DNA from: Gammaproteobacteria bacterium
GTDB lineage: Bacteria; Pseudomonadota; Gammaproteobacteria; Steroidobacterales; Steroidobacteraceae
Direction of reading: 5' to 3'
Assembly: GCA_029857655.1 (NCBI GenBank)
Contig: JAOUGR010000072.1
Span: 1 to 8,891 of the forward strand
Length of the DNA stretch: 8,891 nucleotides
Positions 1 to 8,140 of this stretch are shown piece after piece (positions within the stretch are counted from its first letter, which is position 1; every line of letters starts with the position of its first letter). The notes beneath the pieces were generated by a model. It did no database searches. It had not been told where the DNA came from and worked only from the letters and a program-made list of their open reading frames with translations. Both the position numbers and the translations under genes were made by a program.

Positions 1-1
1 G

Positions 2-916
2 CAACTGCTGGATGCGGAACAGGAAAGCGGCCTGCGCTGGGTCGAGGCGGGAAACCGCGGATTCACGCTGGCCTTCACGCCCTTCGAAGTGGCGACCCGG
101 CTCGGCGAGTTGATGCGTGCCCAGGGTGGCGCCTGGATCTTCACCTCGGCGACGCTGGCAGTCGGCGACGATTTCTCGCATTTCCTCGGCCGTGTGGGCG
201 CCACCGGCGCCGCCTCCGTGCGGATCGACAGCCCCTTCGATTTTGAGCGCCAGGTTCTACTGCACCTGCCCACCGACATGCCGGACCCGGCAAGTCCCGG
301 CTACACCGGGCGTGTCCTTGATGTTGCGCTGCCGCTGATCGAGGCGGCGGGTGGCCGCAGCTTCCTGCTGTTCACCAGTCACAGGGCGCTGCGCGAAGCC
401 GCGCGCCGGCTCGAGGCCCTGCCGATGTTTCGCGAGGCTTACCCGCTGCTGGTGCAGGGCGAAGCGCCGCGCGAGACGTTGCTGGCGCGGTTTCGCGAGC
501 TGGGCAATGCAGTGTTGCTCGGCACCGCAAGTTTCTGGGAGGGCGTCGATGTGCGCGGTCATGCGCTTGCGCTGGTCGTCATCGACAAGCTGCCATTCGC
601 TGCCCCCGATGATCCGCTCCTCAAGGCGCGTCTCGAGGGCATCCGCCGGCGCGGTGGTAACCCATTCCACGACTTCCAGTTGCCGCAGGCGGTGCTGGCG
701 CTGAAGCAGGGTTTCGGGCGCCTGATCCGCGACCGCGAGGATTTCGGGGTCGTCGTGATCTGCGACCCGCGCCTGAGGAGTCGTGGGTACGGTGCGAAAT
801 TCATTGCGTCCCTGCCGCCGGCGCGGATCGCGGCCGATGGCGCCGAGGCCGCGGCATTCCTGCGTCGCCGTCTCGTGGAAGCGGGGCTTGGTGTTCCCGA
901 GGCGCGCCAGGCATGA
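2..916 (+). CDS. yoaA: YoaA/DinG-family ATP-dependent DNA helicase, C-terminal part (5' end outside window)
   Basis: Superfamily 2 helicase of the XPD/Rad3-like group (DinG, YoaA), cytoplasmic, expected to unwind DNA with 5'-3' polarity during repair; E. coli YoaA partners the HolC subunit of DNA polymerase III. The reading frame is open from base 2 and gives 304 codons, so the N-terminal half with the Walker A motif and iron-sulphur cysteines is not visible. Motifs seen are the SATL motif (FTSATL, bases 140-157), the motif V region GTASFWEGVDVRG (521-559) and motif VI QGFGRLIRDRED (707-742), followed by the usual VVVICDPRL strand. The phrase DKLPFAAPDDPLLKAR after motif V is typical of this group. 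The stop overlaps the tsaB start (ATGA), the same neighbour as in E. coli. YoaA is preferred over DinG because of the tsaB linkage; the family call is firm, the symbol less so. GTG at 89 is internal, not the start. Confidence 0.88.
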   Translation, partial: QLLDAEQESGLRWVEAGNRGFTLAFTPFEVATRLGELMRAQGGAWIFTSATLAVGDDFSHFLGRVGATGAASVRIDSPFDFERQVLLHLPTDMPDPASPGYTGRVLDVALPLIEAAGGRSFLLFTSHRALREAARRLEALPMFREAYPLLVQGEAPRETLLARFRELGNAVLLGTASFWEGVDVRGHALALVVIDKLPFAAPDDPLLKARLEGIRRRGGNPFHDFQLPQAVLALKQGFGRLIRDREDFGVVVICDPRLRSRGYGAKFIASLPPARIAADGAEAAAFLRRRLVEAGLGVPEARQA

Positions 917-1584
917 AGCTGCTCGCGCTCGATTCAGCGACCGAGGCCTGTTCAGCGGCGCTTCTGCACGAGGGCGGGTTGATTGAACGCTATGAGATTC
1001 TCGGGCGCGGACATGCGGAGCGATTGCTGCCCATGGTGGACGAACTGCTGACGGAGGCGGGCATCGGCCTCCGCGCGCTCGATGCGATCGCCTTCGGGCG
1101 TGGTCCAGGAAGCTTTACCGGGCTTCGCATCGCGGCGGGCATCACGCAGGGGCTCGCCGCCGGTGCGCAGCTGCCGGTACTGCCGGTCAGCGATCTCGCC
1201 GCGGTCGCGGCTGCGGGTGCGAGGCTATCCGGCAGGAACCGGATTCTCGTCTGCATGGACGCGCGCATGGGCCAGGTTTACTGGGCGGCGTTTGACTGCA
1301 GCGGCGGCCAGCCAATTGCGCTGACGCCCGAGTCGGTGGCGGATCCCGCGGCGGTAATGCCGCCGGACGGCACGGCCTGGTTCGGGGCAGGCCATGGATT
1401 CACCGCATATCCGGCCCTGGCCACCAGCCTGGGTGCGATGCTCGCAGGATCCGCTGCCGGGCTATTGCCTCGCGCAAGCGACATCGCCGCGATCGCCGCC
1501 ATCGAATTCGCCGCGGGCCGGGCTGTCCCAGCCGCGCAGGCGCTGCCTGTGTACCTGCGCGATGAAGTCGTACATCGGCGTTGA
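913..1584 (+). CDS. tsaB: tRNA threonylcarbamoyladenosine biosynthesis protein TsaB
   Basis: TsaB (YeaZ) is the non-catalytic ASKHA-fold partner of TsaD in the complex (with TsaE) that transfers threonylcarbamoyl from TC-AMP to A37 of ANN-decoding tRNAs in the cytoplasm; it is usually essential in proteobacteria. The 223-residue product is close to the usual length (about 230). It opens with MKLLALDSATEACSAAL, has the hallmark GRGPGSFTGLRI at residues 62-73, a DARMGQVYWA segment in the middle, and ends with PVYLRDEV, matching the E. coli C-terminal block. The ATG at 913 overlaps the helicase stop by four bases, with GAGG at 899-902 as a possible ribosome site, so translation is probably coupled. 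It precedes a porin gene rather than the lipoprotein gene (yeaY) found next to tsaB in E. coli. Nothing appears missing or broken. Confidence 0.95.
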   Translation: MKLLALDSATEACSAALLHEGGLIERYEILGRGHAERLLPMVDELLTEAGIGLRALDAIAFGRGPGSFTGLRIAAGITQGLAAGAQLPVLPVSDLAAVAAAGARLSGRNRILVCMDARMGQVYWAAFDCSGGQPIALTPESVADPAAVMPPDGTAWFGAGHGFTAYPALATSLGAMLAGSAAGLLPRASDIAAIAAIEFAAGRAVPAAQALPVYLRDEVVHRR

Positions 1585-1627
1585 AGGGAAATCTGATACT
1601 GGCATCATTGCACGGACAGGAATCACT

Positions 1628-1632
1628 GGAAG
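1628..1632 (+). promoter_or_regulatory. Ribosome binding site deciding the porin start
   Basis: GGAAG lies seven bases before the ATG at 1640. This spacing, together with the signal peptide that begins exactly at that ATG, fixes the start. The upstream extension of the same open frame to 1394 lies inside tsaB, encodes nothing recognisable and should be ignored. Confidence 0.75.
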
Positions 1633-1639
1633 TCGAACC

Positions 1640-2968
1640 ATGCGAAATATGATGACGGCGGTCGCGTTCGGTCTGTTCCTGGCTGCCCCGGGGCCTGCGT
1701 TCGCGGCCACGCGGGAACAGGATCGTGCCGAAATCGAGGAACTGAAGCGGCAGATTGCAATCCTGCCCGAGCTGCTGGCGCGTATCGAGCAGCTCGAAAA
1801 GTCAAACGCCGCCTTGCAGGCGCAGGCGCCGCCCACGGTCGCGGCACTCGAGTCGCGGGTCGCGGCCGTGGAAAAGTCGGATGACCGTCAGTCTGACCAG
1901 CTTGCACAGGGCCTGGCGTCCAACAACGCCATGGACTGGGCACGCAACATCAAGTGGAAAGGCGACATTCGTTACCGGCATGAGCAGTTCAACGTCGAAG
2001 GCGAATCCTCTGACCGCGTCCGGCAACGGATCCGCGCCAGGCTCGCCATGGATGCCAGGATCAGTAACACGCTGACGGCCGGATTCCAGATCGCCACCGG
2101 TGACCGCACGGATCCACGCTCGACTAATGTGACGCTGGACGACGGAAACCAGCGCAAGGAGATATCTTTGGATCTTGCGTACGTCGACTGGCGGCCACGC
2201 GACGGAATGCAGTTCACCGTCGGCAAGCAGAAACAGCCCTGGATCAAGGCGGGTTACAGCTTCCTATACGACAGCGACGTCAACCCCGAGGGCATTTCGT
2301 TCCAGTACGGCGGCAACACCGGGCCCTTCGCCAAGGCCTGGGGCTTCTGGCTGAATGAGCGCTCTTCCGCGGCTGACGGCAATGTCATCGGCGCCCAATT
2401 GGGCTACGCCTTCCGCGGAGGCCTGACCTTGGCGGCGGGTTACTGGGACTACGGTGCGATGCAGGACAGACCGATACTGGCGTTTAACGGATCCCCGGCC
2501 GGCAACAGCAGCTACACCGCGGACGCGAGTTGCACGCCCAGCCCGACGGGCGCAGTGCGCTGTTACACCTACGACTACAACATTGCGGCGGCCGACCTGC
2601 AGTGGTCCGGCAGGGTTGGAGCCATCCCGCTCTTGCTGTTCGGCTCTTACATGGAAAATATGGATCCGGGCGACCTGAACGTGGCCTACAACCTGGGCTT
2701 CCTGCTCGGCAAGGCCGCGGATCCGCACACCTGGGAATTCGGCGCCTTGTACGGGGATGTTGAGCGCGACGCGCAATTCGCGGCATTCGTCGATTCAGAC
2801 TTTGCCGATGGCCTGACCCAGGGCAGGGGCTACGCGATACAGGGAGCCTGGGCCCCGATCGGAAACATGACGATGAAAGCCACTTACTTCATCAATGACC
2901 GGAATTACGGCACGCCGACTGAAGTCGACTACAGACGCTTGCAACTCGACGTGAATTACAGGTTCTGA
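1640..2968 (+). CDS. Outer-membrane 'putative porin' (Porin_5-like) with signal peptide and N-terminal coiled coil
   Basis: Predicted outer-membrane beta-barrel channel of 442 residues; the solute is unknown. Residues 1-22 form a signal peptide (hydrophobic MTAVAFGLFLAAP, likely cleavage after AFA). Residues about 28-80 are charged and heptad-like (I32, L35, I39, I49, L52, L59, then L70, V74, V77), which suggests a periplasmic coiled coil that may help trimerisation. The barrel begins near residue 104 with WKGDIRYRHEQF, followed by RQRIRARL, IATGDRTDPRSTNVTL, LDLAYVDWRP and NPEGISFQYGG, phrases characteristic of the family called 'putative porin' in Pfam. Alternating strands continue to the end, and the final LDVNYRF has the terminal phenylalanine used by the BAM assembly machine. 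The only cysteines are C298 and C308, in a Gly/Ser/Pro-rich stretch that looks like a loop. dsbB follows two bases after the stop. A 55-base gap separates it from tsaB, so it could have its own promoter, but none is clear. Confidence 0.87.
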   Translation: MRNMMTAVAFGLFLAAPGPAFAATREQDRAEIEELKRQIAILPELLARIEQLEKSNAALQAQAPPTVAALESRVAAVEKSDDRQSDQLAQGLASNNAMDWARNIKWKGDIRYRHEQFNVEGESSDRVRQRIRARLAMDARISNTLTAGFQIATGDRTDPRSTNVTLDDGNQRKEISLDLAYVDWRPRDGMQFTVGKQKQPWIKAGYSFLYDSDVNPEGISFQYGGNTGPFAKAWGFWLNERSSAADGNVIGAQLGYAFRGGLTLAAGYWDYGAMQDRPILAFNGSPAGNSSYTADASCTPSPTGAVRCYTYDYNIAAADLQWSGRVGAIPLLLFGSYMENMDPGDLNVAYNLGFLLGKAADPHTWEFGALYGDVERDAQFAAFVDSDFADGLTQGRGYAIQGAWAPIGNMTMKATYFINDRNYGTPTEVDYRRLQLDVNYRF

Positions 2969-2970
2969 CA

Positions 2971-3459
2971 ATGCTTACCCGACGCTTTGGAAACTGGCTC
3001 GGTTTCGTCGCCTGCGCGCTGGCGCTCGGGGTCGCGTTCTACGCCCAGTACGTGCTCGAGTTGCAGCCCTGTCACCTGTGCATTTTCCAGCGCGTGACCA
3101 TCGCGGCGATGGGTGTCGCGTTCCTGCTGGCGGCCCTGCATTCCAGAGGCAGGCTGCGCGGCGCGATCTATGCATTCTTCATCGGCATCGCCGGCCTGGC
3201 GACCCTCGCGACATCGGGACGACATGTCTGGATGCAGTTGCAGCCACCAGGCTCCATCCCGTCCTGCGGCGCCGACCTCGATTTCATGCTGGAGCTATTT
3301 CCGCTGACCGAGGTGATATTGAAGGTGTTCAAGGCCGGGGGCGAATGCGCGAAAGTTGACTTCACGCTGCTCGGGCTTTCGATACCCGCGTGGGTATTCG
3401 CTTTCGCGCTGGTCGTGACTGCCGGCGGCGTCTGGGTCAACCTGCGAACACGCGATTGA
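2971..3459 (+). CDS. dsbB: Disulfide bond formation protein B (DsbA:quinone oxidoreductase)
   Basis: Inner-membrane protein that reoxidises periplasmic DsbA and passes the electrons to ubiquinone or menaquinone. The product is 162 residues, slightly shorter than E. coli DsbB (about 176). Four hydrophobic segments are visible at roughly residues 9-28, 41-57, 64-82 and 137-156. The first periplasmic loop holds the redox pair C34-His-Leu-C37, followed by R41, which matches the quinone-site arginine R48 of E. coli. The second periplasmic loop holds C99 and C126, the pair that contacts DsbA. All four catalytic cysteines are therefore present, and no extra cysteine pair is seen apart from C15 in the first helix. 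The ATG lies two bases after the porin stop, with only AGG (2960-2962) as a weak ribosome site, so translation probably depends on the porin. The last 23 bases overlap the end of dapE on the other strand. No dsbA is in the window. Confidence 0.96.
   Translation: MLTRRFGNWLGFVACALALGVAFYAQYVLELQPCHLCIFQRVTIAAMGVAFLLAALHSRGRLRGAIYAFFIGIAGLATLATSGRHVWMQLQPPGSIPSCGADLDFMLELFPLTEVILKVFKAGGECAKVDFTLLGLSIPAWVFAFALVVTAGGVWVNLRTRD
3437..3459. other. Tail-to-tail overlap of dsbB and dapE coding ends
   Basis: The plus-strand dsbB stop (TGA, 3457-3459) and the minus-strand dapE stop (TGA, read from 3439 to 3437) bracket a 23-base segment that codes on both strands. There is no intergenic space and no GC hairpin followed by a T run on either side, so the two transcripts must overlap unless Rho ends them. 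Confidence 0.9.
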
Positions 3460-4570
3460 GCACGCCGAAGTAGGTGCGTTGCAGGAGGTCGATGTCCGCG
3501 ACCCTGCAGCACTCGTCCACCTTGTGAATGGTCTGGTTGACGACGCCGAGTTCCACGACCTGCGCGCCGAGTGGCGCAATGAAGCGGCCATCCGAAGTAC
3601 CGCCACCCGTCGACAACACCGCCGCCCGCCCCGTGACTTCCCGCACTGCTGCCATCGTGTTCTCGGAAAGCGTTCCAGGCGGCGTGTAAAAAGGCATGCC
3701 GGACTCGAACCAATCGAGCGTGTATCGCAGGCTGTGGCGGTCGAGAATGCCGGTGACGGTGCTCTTGAGCTCATCCAGCGTCTGTGCCGGAGACCAGCGC
3801 AGGTTGAAACGCGCCTTCAACTCGCCCGGGATCACGTTCGCCACGCCGGTGCCGGCATTCAGGTTGCTGACCTGGAATGTCGTCGGCTGGAAATGTTCGT
3901 CGCCCTGGTCCCAGCTGTGCGCAACCAGCTCGGCGAGCGCGGGTGCAAAGCTGTGTATCGGGTTCCCGGCGGGTTCCGGATAGGCGACATGACCCTGGAT
4001 GCCATGCACCGTCAGCCTGCCAGAGAGCGAGCCGCGCCGGCCGATGCGTATCGTGTCACCGAACACCTCCCGGCTCGACGGTTCACCGACCAGGCAATAA
4101 TCGATGGGCTGACCGCGCTCGCGCAGGACCTCGACCACGCGACGCGTGCCGTCCACAGACGGCCCTTCCTCGTCGCTCGTGACCAGGAATGCGATTGCGC
4201 CATCATGGTTGGGGCGACCTGCGACGAATTCTTCCGTAGCGGTGACCATCGCAGCCAGCCCGCTCTTCATGTCCGCAGCGCCGCGCGCAAATACGTGGCC
4301 GTCACGGATGACCGGCTCGAATGGGTCGGATTGCCAGTGCTCGAGTGGTCCCGGCGGCACGACGTCAGTGTGGCCGGCAAAGCAGAATACGGGTCCTTTT
4401 GCGGCGCGACGCAGGGCCCAGAAATTATCGACATCGCCGAATCTCATTCGCTCGATGACGAAGCCCAGTGGCTCGAGACGCGCAATCAGGAGCTCCTGGC
4501 AGCCACCATCGACGGGACTCACCGAGGCGCGAGACAGCAACTGCAGGGTCAGGTCAAGGGTGGACGACAT
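3437..4570 (-). CDS. dapE: Succinyl-diaminopimelate desuccinylase
   Basis: Dinuclear zinc M20-family hydrolase that converts N-succinyl-LL-diaminopimelate to LL-diaminopimelate and succinate, on the cytoplasmic route to lysine and peptidoglycan. The product has 377 residues, the same length as the well-studied Haemophilus influenzae enzyme, and the key residues fall at the same numbers: zinc ligands H67, D100, E135, E163 and H349, general base E134 and oxyanion-hole residue H194. Visible blocks are FAGHTDVVPPG, GRGAADMKSG-like ARGAADMKSG, TSDEEGPSVDGT, VGEPSS, and GGTSDGRFIA. The ATG at 4570 has GGAG eleven bases upstream (4582-4585 on the plus strand), a slightly long spacing. It is the last visible gene of the map-glnD-dapD-dapE run, 23 bases after dapD. 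Its stop lies inside the end of convergent dsbB, so its terminator, if any, must lie within or beyond dsbB. The gene looks intact. Confidence 0.97.
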   Translation of the reverse strand: MSSTLDLTLQLLSRASVSPVDGGCQELLIARLEPLGFVIERMRFGDVDNFWALRRAAKGPVFCFAGHTDVVPPGPLEHWQSDPFEPVIRDGHVFARGAADMKSGLAAMVTATEEFVAGRPNHDGAIAFLVTSDEEGPSVDGTRRVVEVLRERGQPIDYCLVGEPSSREVFGDTIRIGRRGSLSGRLTVHGIQGHVAYPEPAGNPIHSFAPALAELVAHSWDQGDEHFQPTTFQVSNLNAGTGVANVIPGELKARFNLRWSPAQTLDELKSTVTGILDRHSLRYTLDWFESGMPFYTPPGTLSENTMAAVREVTGRAAVLSTGGGTSDGRFIAPLGAQVVELGVVNQTIHKVDECCRVADIDLLQRTYFGVLNRVFAG

Positions 4571-4593
4571 CGGTGCGGGAACTCCAAGCCGCG

Positions 4594-5412
4594 CTACATG
4601 CGCAGCAGGTCGTTGATGGAAGTCTTGGCGCGGGTTTGCGCGTCGACTTTCTTGACGATGACGGCGCAGTTGAGCGAGTGCGTTCCATCCGCCGCTGGCA
4701 GGCTGCCGGCGACGACGACCGAGCCTGCAGGCACGCGGCCATAGGTGATGGCGCGCGTTTCGCGATCGTATATGCGTGTGCTCGCGCCGATGAAGACCCC
4801 CATCGAGAGCACTGAGCCGCGCTCGACGATAACGCCCTCGACGACTTCCGAGCGCGCGCCGATGAAGCAGTCGTCTTCAATGATGGTGGGCTGGGCCTGG
4901 AGTGGCTCCAGCACGCCGCCGATGCCGACACCACCGGACAGATGGACATTGCTGCCGATCTGCGCGCAGGAGCCGACCGTCGCCCAGGTGTCCACCATCG
5001 TGCCGGAGCCGACATGCGCCCCCACATTGACGAAGCAGGGCATCAGTACCGCGTCGACTGCCACATGCGCACCCGCGCGCACGATCGCTCCTGGCACGAC
5101 GCGCGCACCGTCGGCGCGGAAATGGGCAGCGTCATACCCGGCGTACTTCAGCGGCAGCTTGTCGTAGAAACGCAGGGCGCCGGCGTCCTGTACCGCGTTG
5201 TCGTGGGTACGGAAGTAAAGAAGCACGGCTTTCTTGAGCCATTCGTTGACGCGCCAGCTGAAGTCGACGGGCTGGGCAACGCGCGCCTTGCCGCTGCCCA
5301 GCAATTCCAGGCACAGGTCCAGTGCATCCAGCAACTCGCGTGGAGCGTCGCCCGGCGAGAACGAGGAACGCCGCTCAAAGGCCTGCTCGATGATTGTGCG
5401 CAGCTTGTCCAT
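4594..5412 (-). CDS. dapD: 2,3,4,5-tetrahydropyridine-2,6-dicarboxylate N-succinyltransferase
   Basis: Cytoplasmic enzyme that succinylates tetrahydrodipicolinate with succinyl-CoA, the entry step of the succinylase branch to diaminopimelate. The 272-residue product matches E. coli DapD (274) almost end to end: helical N-terminus [26 protein letters not shown] at about 58-68, then a left-handed beta-helix of hexapeptide repeats from about residue 101 to 205 including [15 protein letters not shown] and [14 protein letters not shown], then [20 protein letters not shown] and the C-terminal [11 protein letters not shown]. The open frame extends upstream to 5517 inside glnD, but homology begins at the ATG at 5412, which I chose. 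That ATG is 13 bases after the glnD stop and has no good ribosome site, so coupling to glnD is likely. The aminotransferase gene dapC is not between glnD and dapD, so that step must be encoded elsewhere. Confidence 0.97.
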   Translation of the reverse strand: MDKLRTIIEQAFERRSSFSPGDAPRELLDALDLCLELLGSGKARVAQPVDFSWRVNEWLKKAVLLYFRTHDNAVQDAGALRFYDKLPLKYAGYDAAHFRADGARVVPGAIVRAGAHVAVDAVLMPCFVNVGAHVGSGTMVDTWATVGSCAQIGSNVHLSGGVGIGGVLEPLQAQPTIIEDDCFIGARSEVVEGVIVERGSVLSMGVFIGASTRIYDRETRAITYGRVPAGSVVVAGSLPAADGTHSLNCAVIVKKVDAQTRAKTSINDLLRM

Positions 5413-5425
5413 GGTGGCGCAGCGC

Positions 5426-8137
5426 TCAGGTCGCCGCGTCGCGGGCATCGAGCGCGCGCTGGAGGGCATCGGCGAGGGCAGCGCGCCGCGCTTCTTCGAG
5501 CGGGCGGCTAAATTCATCGGTCACGTAGAAAACGTCCTCCGCGCGCTCGCCGACCGTCATGATCTTGGCGCCGTGCAATTCGACTCGCTGGTCCCACAGC
5601 AGCTTGCCGATTTCGGACAAGAGGCCAGGCCGGTCTCCGGCGACGACCTCGAGAATCGTACGCCCATTCTTGGCATCGTCGCTGAATGTCACCAGCGTGG
5701 GTGTCATGAACATGCGTGCCTGGCGTGGCATGCGCCGGGTCACCGCTGGCGTGGCTGCGTTGCGTTCGGAAAGCGCCTTGGCAAGCTGGCGCTCGATGCC
5801 GGTCATGCGCTGGCGATCGGTGATGGGCTTGCCGGTGTCCTCCAGCACCAGATAACTGTCGAGGCTCGCGCCGTCGGTCGCCGGCGTGATCCGCGCATCC
5901 TGGATGCTGAGACCCATCTGGTCGAGCGCCGCAGTTGCTCGCGCAAAGCTGTGCCGGCGCCCGTGCGTGTGGACCAGCACGACCGTTGCGCCGCCGCGCC
6001 CCGGATGTTCGGCGACGGCGACCAGCGGGCTCGTGTCGCCAGGATCGCGCGCCGCAAGCTGTTCGGTGTGCCATGCAATCTCTGCAGCAGAGTGCCGCAG
6101 AAAATAGGCATCGGTGTGGACCGACCAGATGCGGTCGACGCCCACGGAATCTATGCCGCGGACGGCCAGCAGTTCGCGTGCCTGTGACTGCGTCTCTGCG
6201 ACCAGCTGCTCGCGGTCTATCGGGTTCTCAAGGCCGCGACGCAGCGCCTGCTTGACGCGCTCGTAGAATTCGTCGAAGAGCGACGCTTTCCAGGAATTCC
6301 ACAGCTTGGGATTGGTGCCGCGCACGTCGGCGACAGTCAACGCATACAGGTAGTCGAGACGGGTCTGGTCGCCGACTTCCTGCGCGAAGGCGTTGATGAC
6401 TTGCGGGTCGGCGATGTCCTGCTTCTGCGAAGTCACCGAGAGCATCAGGTGATGGCGCACGAGCCAGGCCACCAGCCGCGCGTCGTAGCGCGAGAGCCCC
6501 TGCTCGAGGCAGAAGGCCTCCGCGTCAACCGCGCCAAGTTCGGAATGGTCGCCGCCGCGTCCCTTGGCGAGGTCGTGGAATATCGCGGCCAGGTAGGCAA
6601 GCTGTGGTTTTGGCAGCAAGCGGAAGATTTCCGCGAGCTTCGGAAATTCCTGGTCGTAGCGTTCCAGCGCAAAGCGCCGCAGGTTGCTGACGACAAACAA
6701 CGTATGGGCATCGACTGTATAGGCGTGAAACAGGTCGTACTGCATGCGGCCGACGATGCGCCCGAAGGCGGGTATGTAGCGTCCGAGCACGCCGTAGAGA
6801 TTCATGCGCCGCAACTCGTGGGTCACGCCGGCGGGAGCTTCGAGTATTTCGAGGAACAGGCGGTGATTGCGCGGGTTCTGCCGGAATTCCTCGTCGATCA
6901 GCCACAGGTTCTGGGTGACGAGGCGAATCGTATTTGCGCGCACGCCCTTGAGCCCTGGGTTCTGCTGCAACACCAGGAACAGTTCGAGGAGCGCGGACGG
7001 ATTGCGATGGAAGACATCCGCCCCGGTCACCTCGAGGAATTCATCGCGCTCCTGGAAATGGCGCGACAGCGGCACCGGCGGCGCATCGCGATCAGCCAGG
7101 ATTTCCTCGCGGAAATGCTGGAGCAGCAGTTCATTCAGCCAGCTCACGAACATCGCGGTACGGTAATAACGCTGCATGAACTGCTCGACCGCCAGCGTAT
7201 AGGTCGCATCCTCGTATCCGAACATGCGCGCGAGGCGGATCTGGTGATCGAACAGCAGGCGGTCCTCGCGGCGTTGCGTGACGACGTGCAGCGCGAAGCG
7301 GATCCGCCACAGGTACGCCTGGGCGGCCTGCAGCTGGACGAGCTCGCGCTCGGTCAGGAATCCGTGGCTGGCAAGTTCCTGCAGTGTGTCCGCGCCGAAA
7401 TGACGCTTGGCGACCCAGGCGATGGTCTGCAGGTCGCGAAGCCCGCCCGGGCTCTGCTTCACATTCGGCTCGAGGTTGTAGGCCGTGTCGTGGTAGCGGT
7501 GGTGGCGTTCCGTCTGTTCGCGCAGCTTGGCTTCGAAGAAGTCGCGGCTGGACCACAGCCGATCCGGCGCGAGCGCGCGGCGCATCGCCGAAAACAAGGT
7601 CTCCGGTCCGGCCAGCAGTCTCGCTTCGATCAACGTGGTGGCGACGCTGATGTCAGACAGGGCCTCGCGCTGACAGTCATCGATGGTGCGGACGCTGTGA
7701 CCGATCTCCAGTCCGATATCCCAGAGAAAGGTCAGGAATCCCTCTAGCGCAGTCGTCCAGCCGGGTTGTTCAGCCTGCGGCAACAGCACCATGACGTCGA
7801 TGTCGGAGCAGGGCAGCAGCTCGCCGCGGCCGTAGCCGCCGACCGCAACCAATGCGAGTTCGCCCGCAGCGGCACCCGCATGCATCGCCCAGGCGCGCAC
7901 CAGCAGCGCGTCCACGAGCAGGGCGCGGTCGCGCACCAGCGCCTCGACGGCTTCGCCGGCGTGAAAACGACTCGCGAGTTCGCGATCGCCATCCTCGAGC
8001 GCGGCGCGGAAGTCGCGGACCGGCTCGCGGGCTGCCGGCAGGCGGATTTTCAGGGTATCGACGAATGGCCACGGAGTCGCCGCAGCTTCCGCGACGGCCA
8101 TCGGGCCCTCGCTTGCTCCCGTGAGTGCTTCGCGCAT
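5426..8137 (-). CDS. glnD: [Protein-PII] uridylyltransferase / uridylyl-removing enzyme
   Basis: Cytoplasmic nitrogen sensor that adds UMP to PII proteins (GlnB, GlnK) when glutamine is low and removes it when glutamine is high, setting glutamine synthetase activity and NtrBC signalling. The product is 903 residues (E. coli 890). Domains in order are a nucleotidyltransferase domain with GGYGRGEL at 100-107 and catalytic D112 and D114, the GlnD-specific segment [19 protein letters not shown] at about 221-239, an HD domain with [10 protein letters not shown] at 471-480 and H521-D522 followed by H531 (uridylyl removal), and two C-terminal ACT domains at about 707-790 and 827-900 ([18 protein letters not shown]) that bind glutamine. 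All catalytic motifs are present. The ATG at 8137 is three bases from the map stop but has a poor ribosome site; the in-frame ATG at 8101 (residue 13) is an alternative. dapD follows after 13 bases. Confidence 0.97.
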   Translation of the reverse strand: MREALTGASEGPMAVAEAAATPWPFVDTLKIRLPAAREPVRDFRAALEDGDRELASRFHAGEAVEALVRDRALLVDALLVRAWAMHAGAAAGELALVAVGGYGRGELLPCSDIDVMVLLPQAEQPGWTTALEGFLTFLWDIGLEIGHSVRTIDDCQREALSDISVATTLIEARLLAGPETLFSAMRRALAPDRLWSSRDFFEAKLREQTERHHRYHDTAYNLEPNVKQSPGGLRDLQTIAWVAKRHFGADTLQELASHGFLTERELVQLQAAQAYLWRIRFALHVVTQRREDRLLFDHQIRLARMFGYEDATYTLAVEQFMQRYYRTAMFVSWLNELLLQHFREEILADRDAPPVPLSRHFQERDEFLEVTGADVFHRNPSALLELFLVLQQNPGLKGVRANTIRLVTQNLWLIDEEFRQNPRNHRLFLEILEAPAGVTHELRRMNLYGVLGRYIPAFGRIVGRMQYDLFHAYTVDAHTLFVVSNLRRFALERYDQEFPKLAEIFRLLPKPQLAYLAAIFHDLAKGRGGDHSELGAVDAEAFCLEQGLSRYDARLVAWLVRHHLMLSVTSQKQDIADPQVINAFAQEVGDQTRLDYLYALTVADVRGTNPKLWNSWKASLFDEFYERVKQALRRGLENPIDREQLVAETQSQARELLAVRGIDSVGVDRIWSVHTDAYFLRHSAAEIAWHTEQLAARDPGDTSPLVAVAEHPGRGGATVVLVHTHGRRHSFARATAALDQMGLSIQDARITPATDGASLDSYLVLEDTGKPITDRQRMTGIERQLAKALSERNAATPAVTRRMPRQARMFMTPTLVTFSDDAKNGRTILEVVAGDRPGLLSEIGKLLWDQRVELHGAKIMTVGERAEDVFYVTDEFSRPLEEARRAALADALQRALDARDAAT
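8106..8110 (-). promoter_or_regulatory. Possible ribosome binding site for an alternative glnD start
   Basis: On the minus strand GAGGG lies four bases before the ATG at 8101, and GGGAG (8116-8120) lies 14 bases before it. Neither spacing is ideal, but the ATG at 8137 has no better site upstream. If this start is used, GlnD loses 12 poorly conserved residues and no domain. Confidence 0.35.
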
Positions 8138-8140
8138 CGC

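Noticed and set aside
1581..1608. Possible promoter before the porin (TTGAAG at 1581, GATACT at 1595, CATCAT at 1603).
   Set aside because: TTGAAG to GATACT is only eight bases apart, and the better-spaced hexamer CATCAT is a poor -10 match, so I cannot support a sigma-70 promoter.
1394..1639. Upstream extension of the porin frame into tsaB.
   Set aside because: The signal peptide and a well-spaced ribosome site fix the start at 1640, and the extension is proline/serine/arginine-rich out-of-frame tsaB sequence.
3441..3485. CCTGC and GCAGG inverted repeat around the dsbB/dapE ends as a terminator.
   Set aside because: The arms are only five bases, the loop is about 35 bases, and there is no T run on either strand.
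3479..4744. Plus-strand open frame of 421 codons opposite dapE and dapD.
   Set aside because: It is antisense to two genes with complete catalytic motifs, its product shows no recognisable domain, and long mirrored open frames are expected in GC-rich DNA.
5413..5517. Upstream extension of the dapD frame into glnD.
   Set aside because: DapD homology begins exactly at the ATG at 5412, and the 35 extra codons overlap the conserved second ACT domain of GlnD.
6401..7747. Plus-strand open frame of 448 codons opposite glnD.
   Set aside because: It is a mirror frame of a clearly real gene, with a Glu/Arg/Val-rich product lacking any known motif and no convincing ribosome site.
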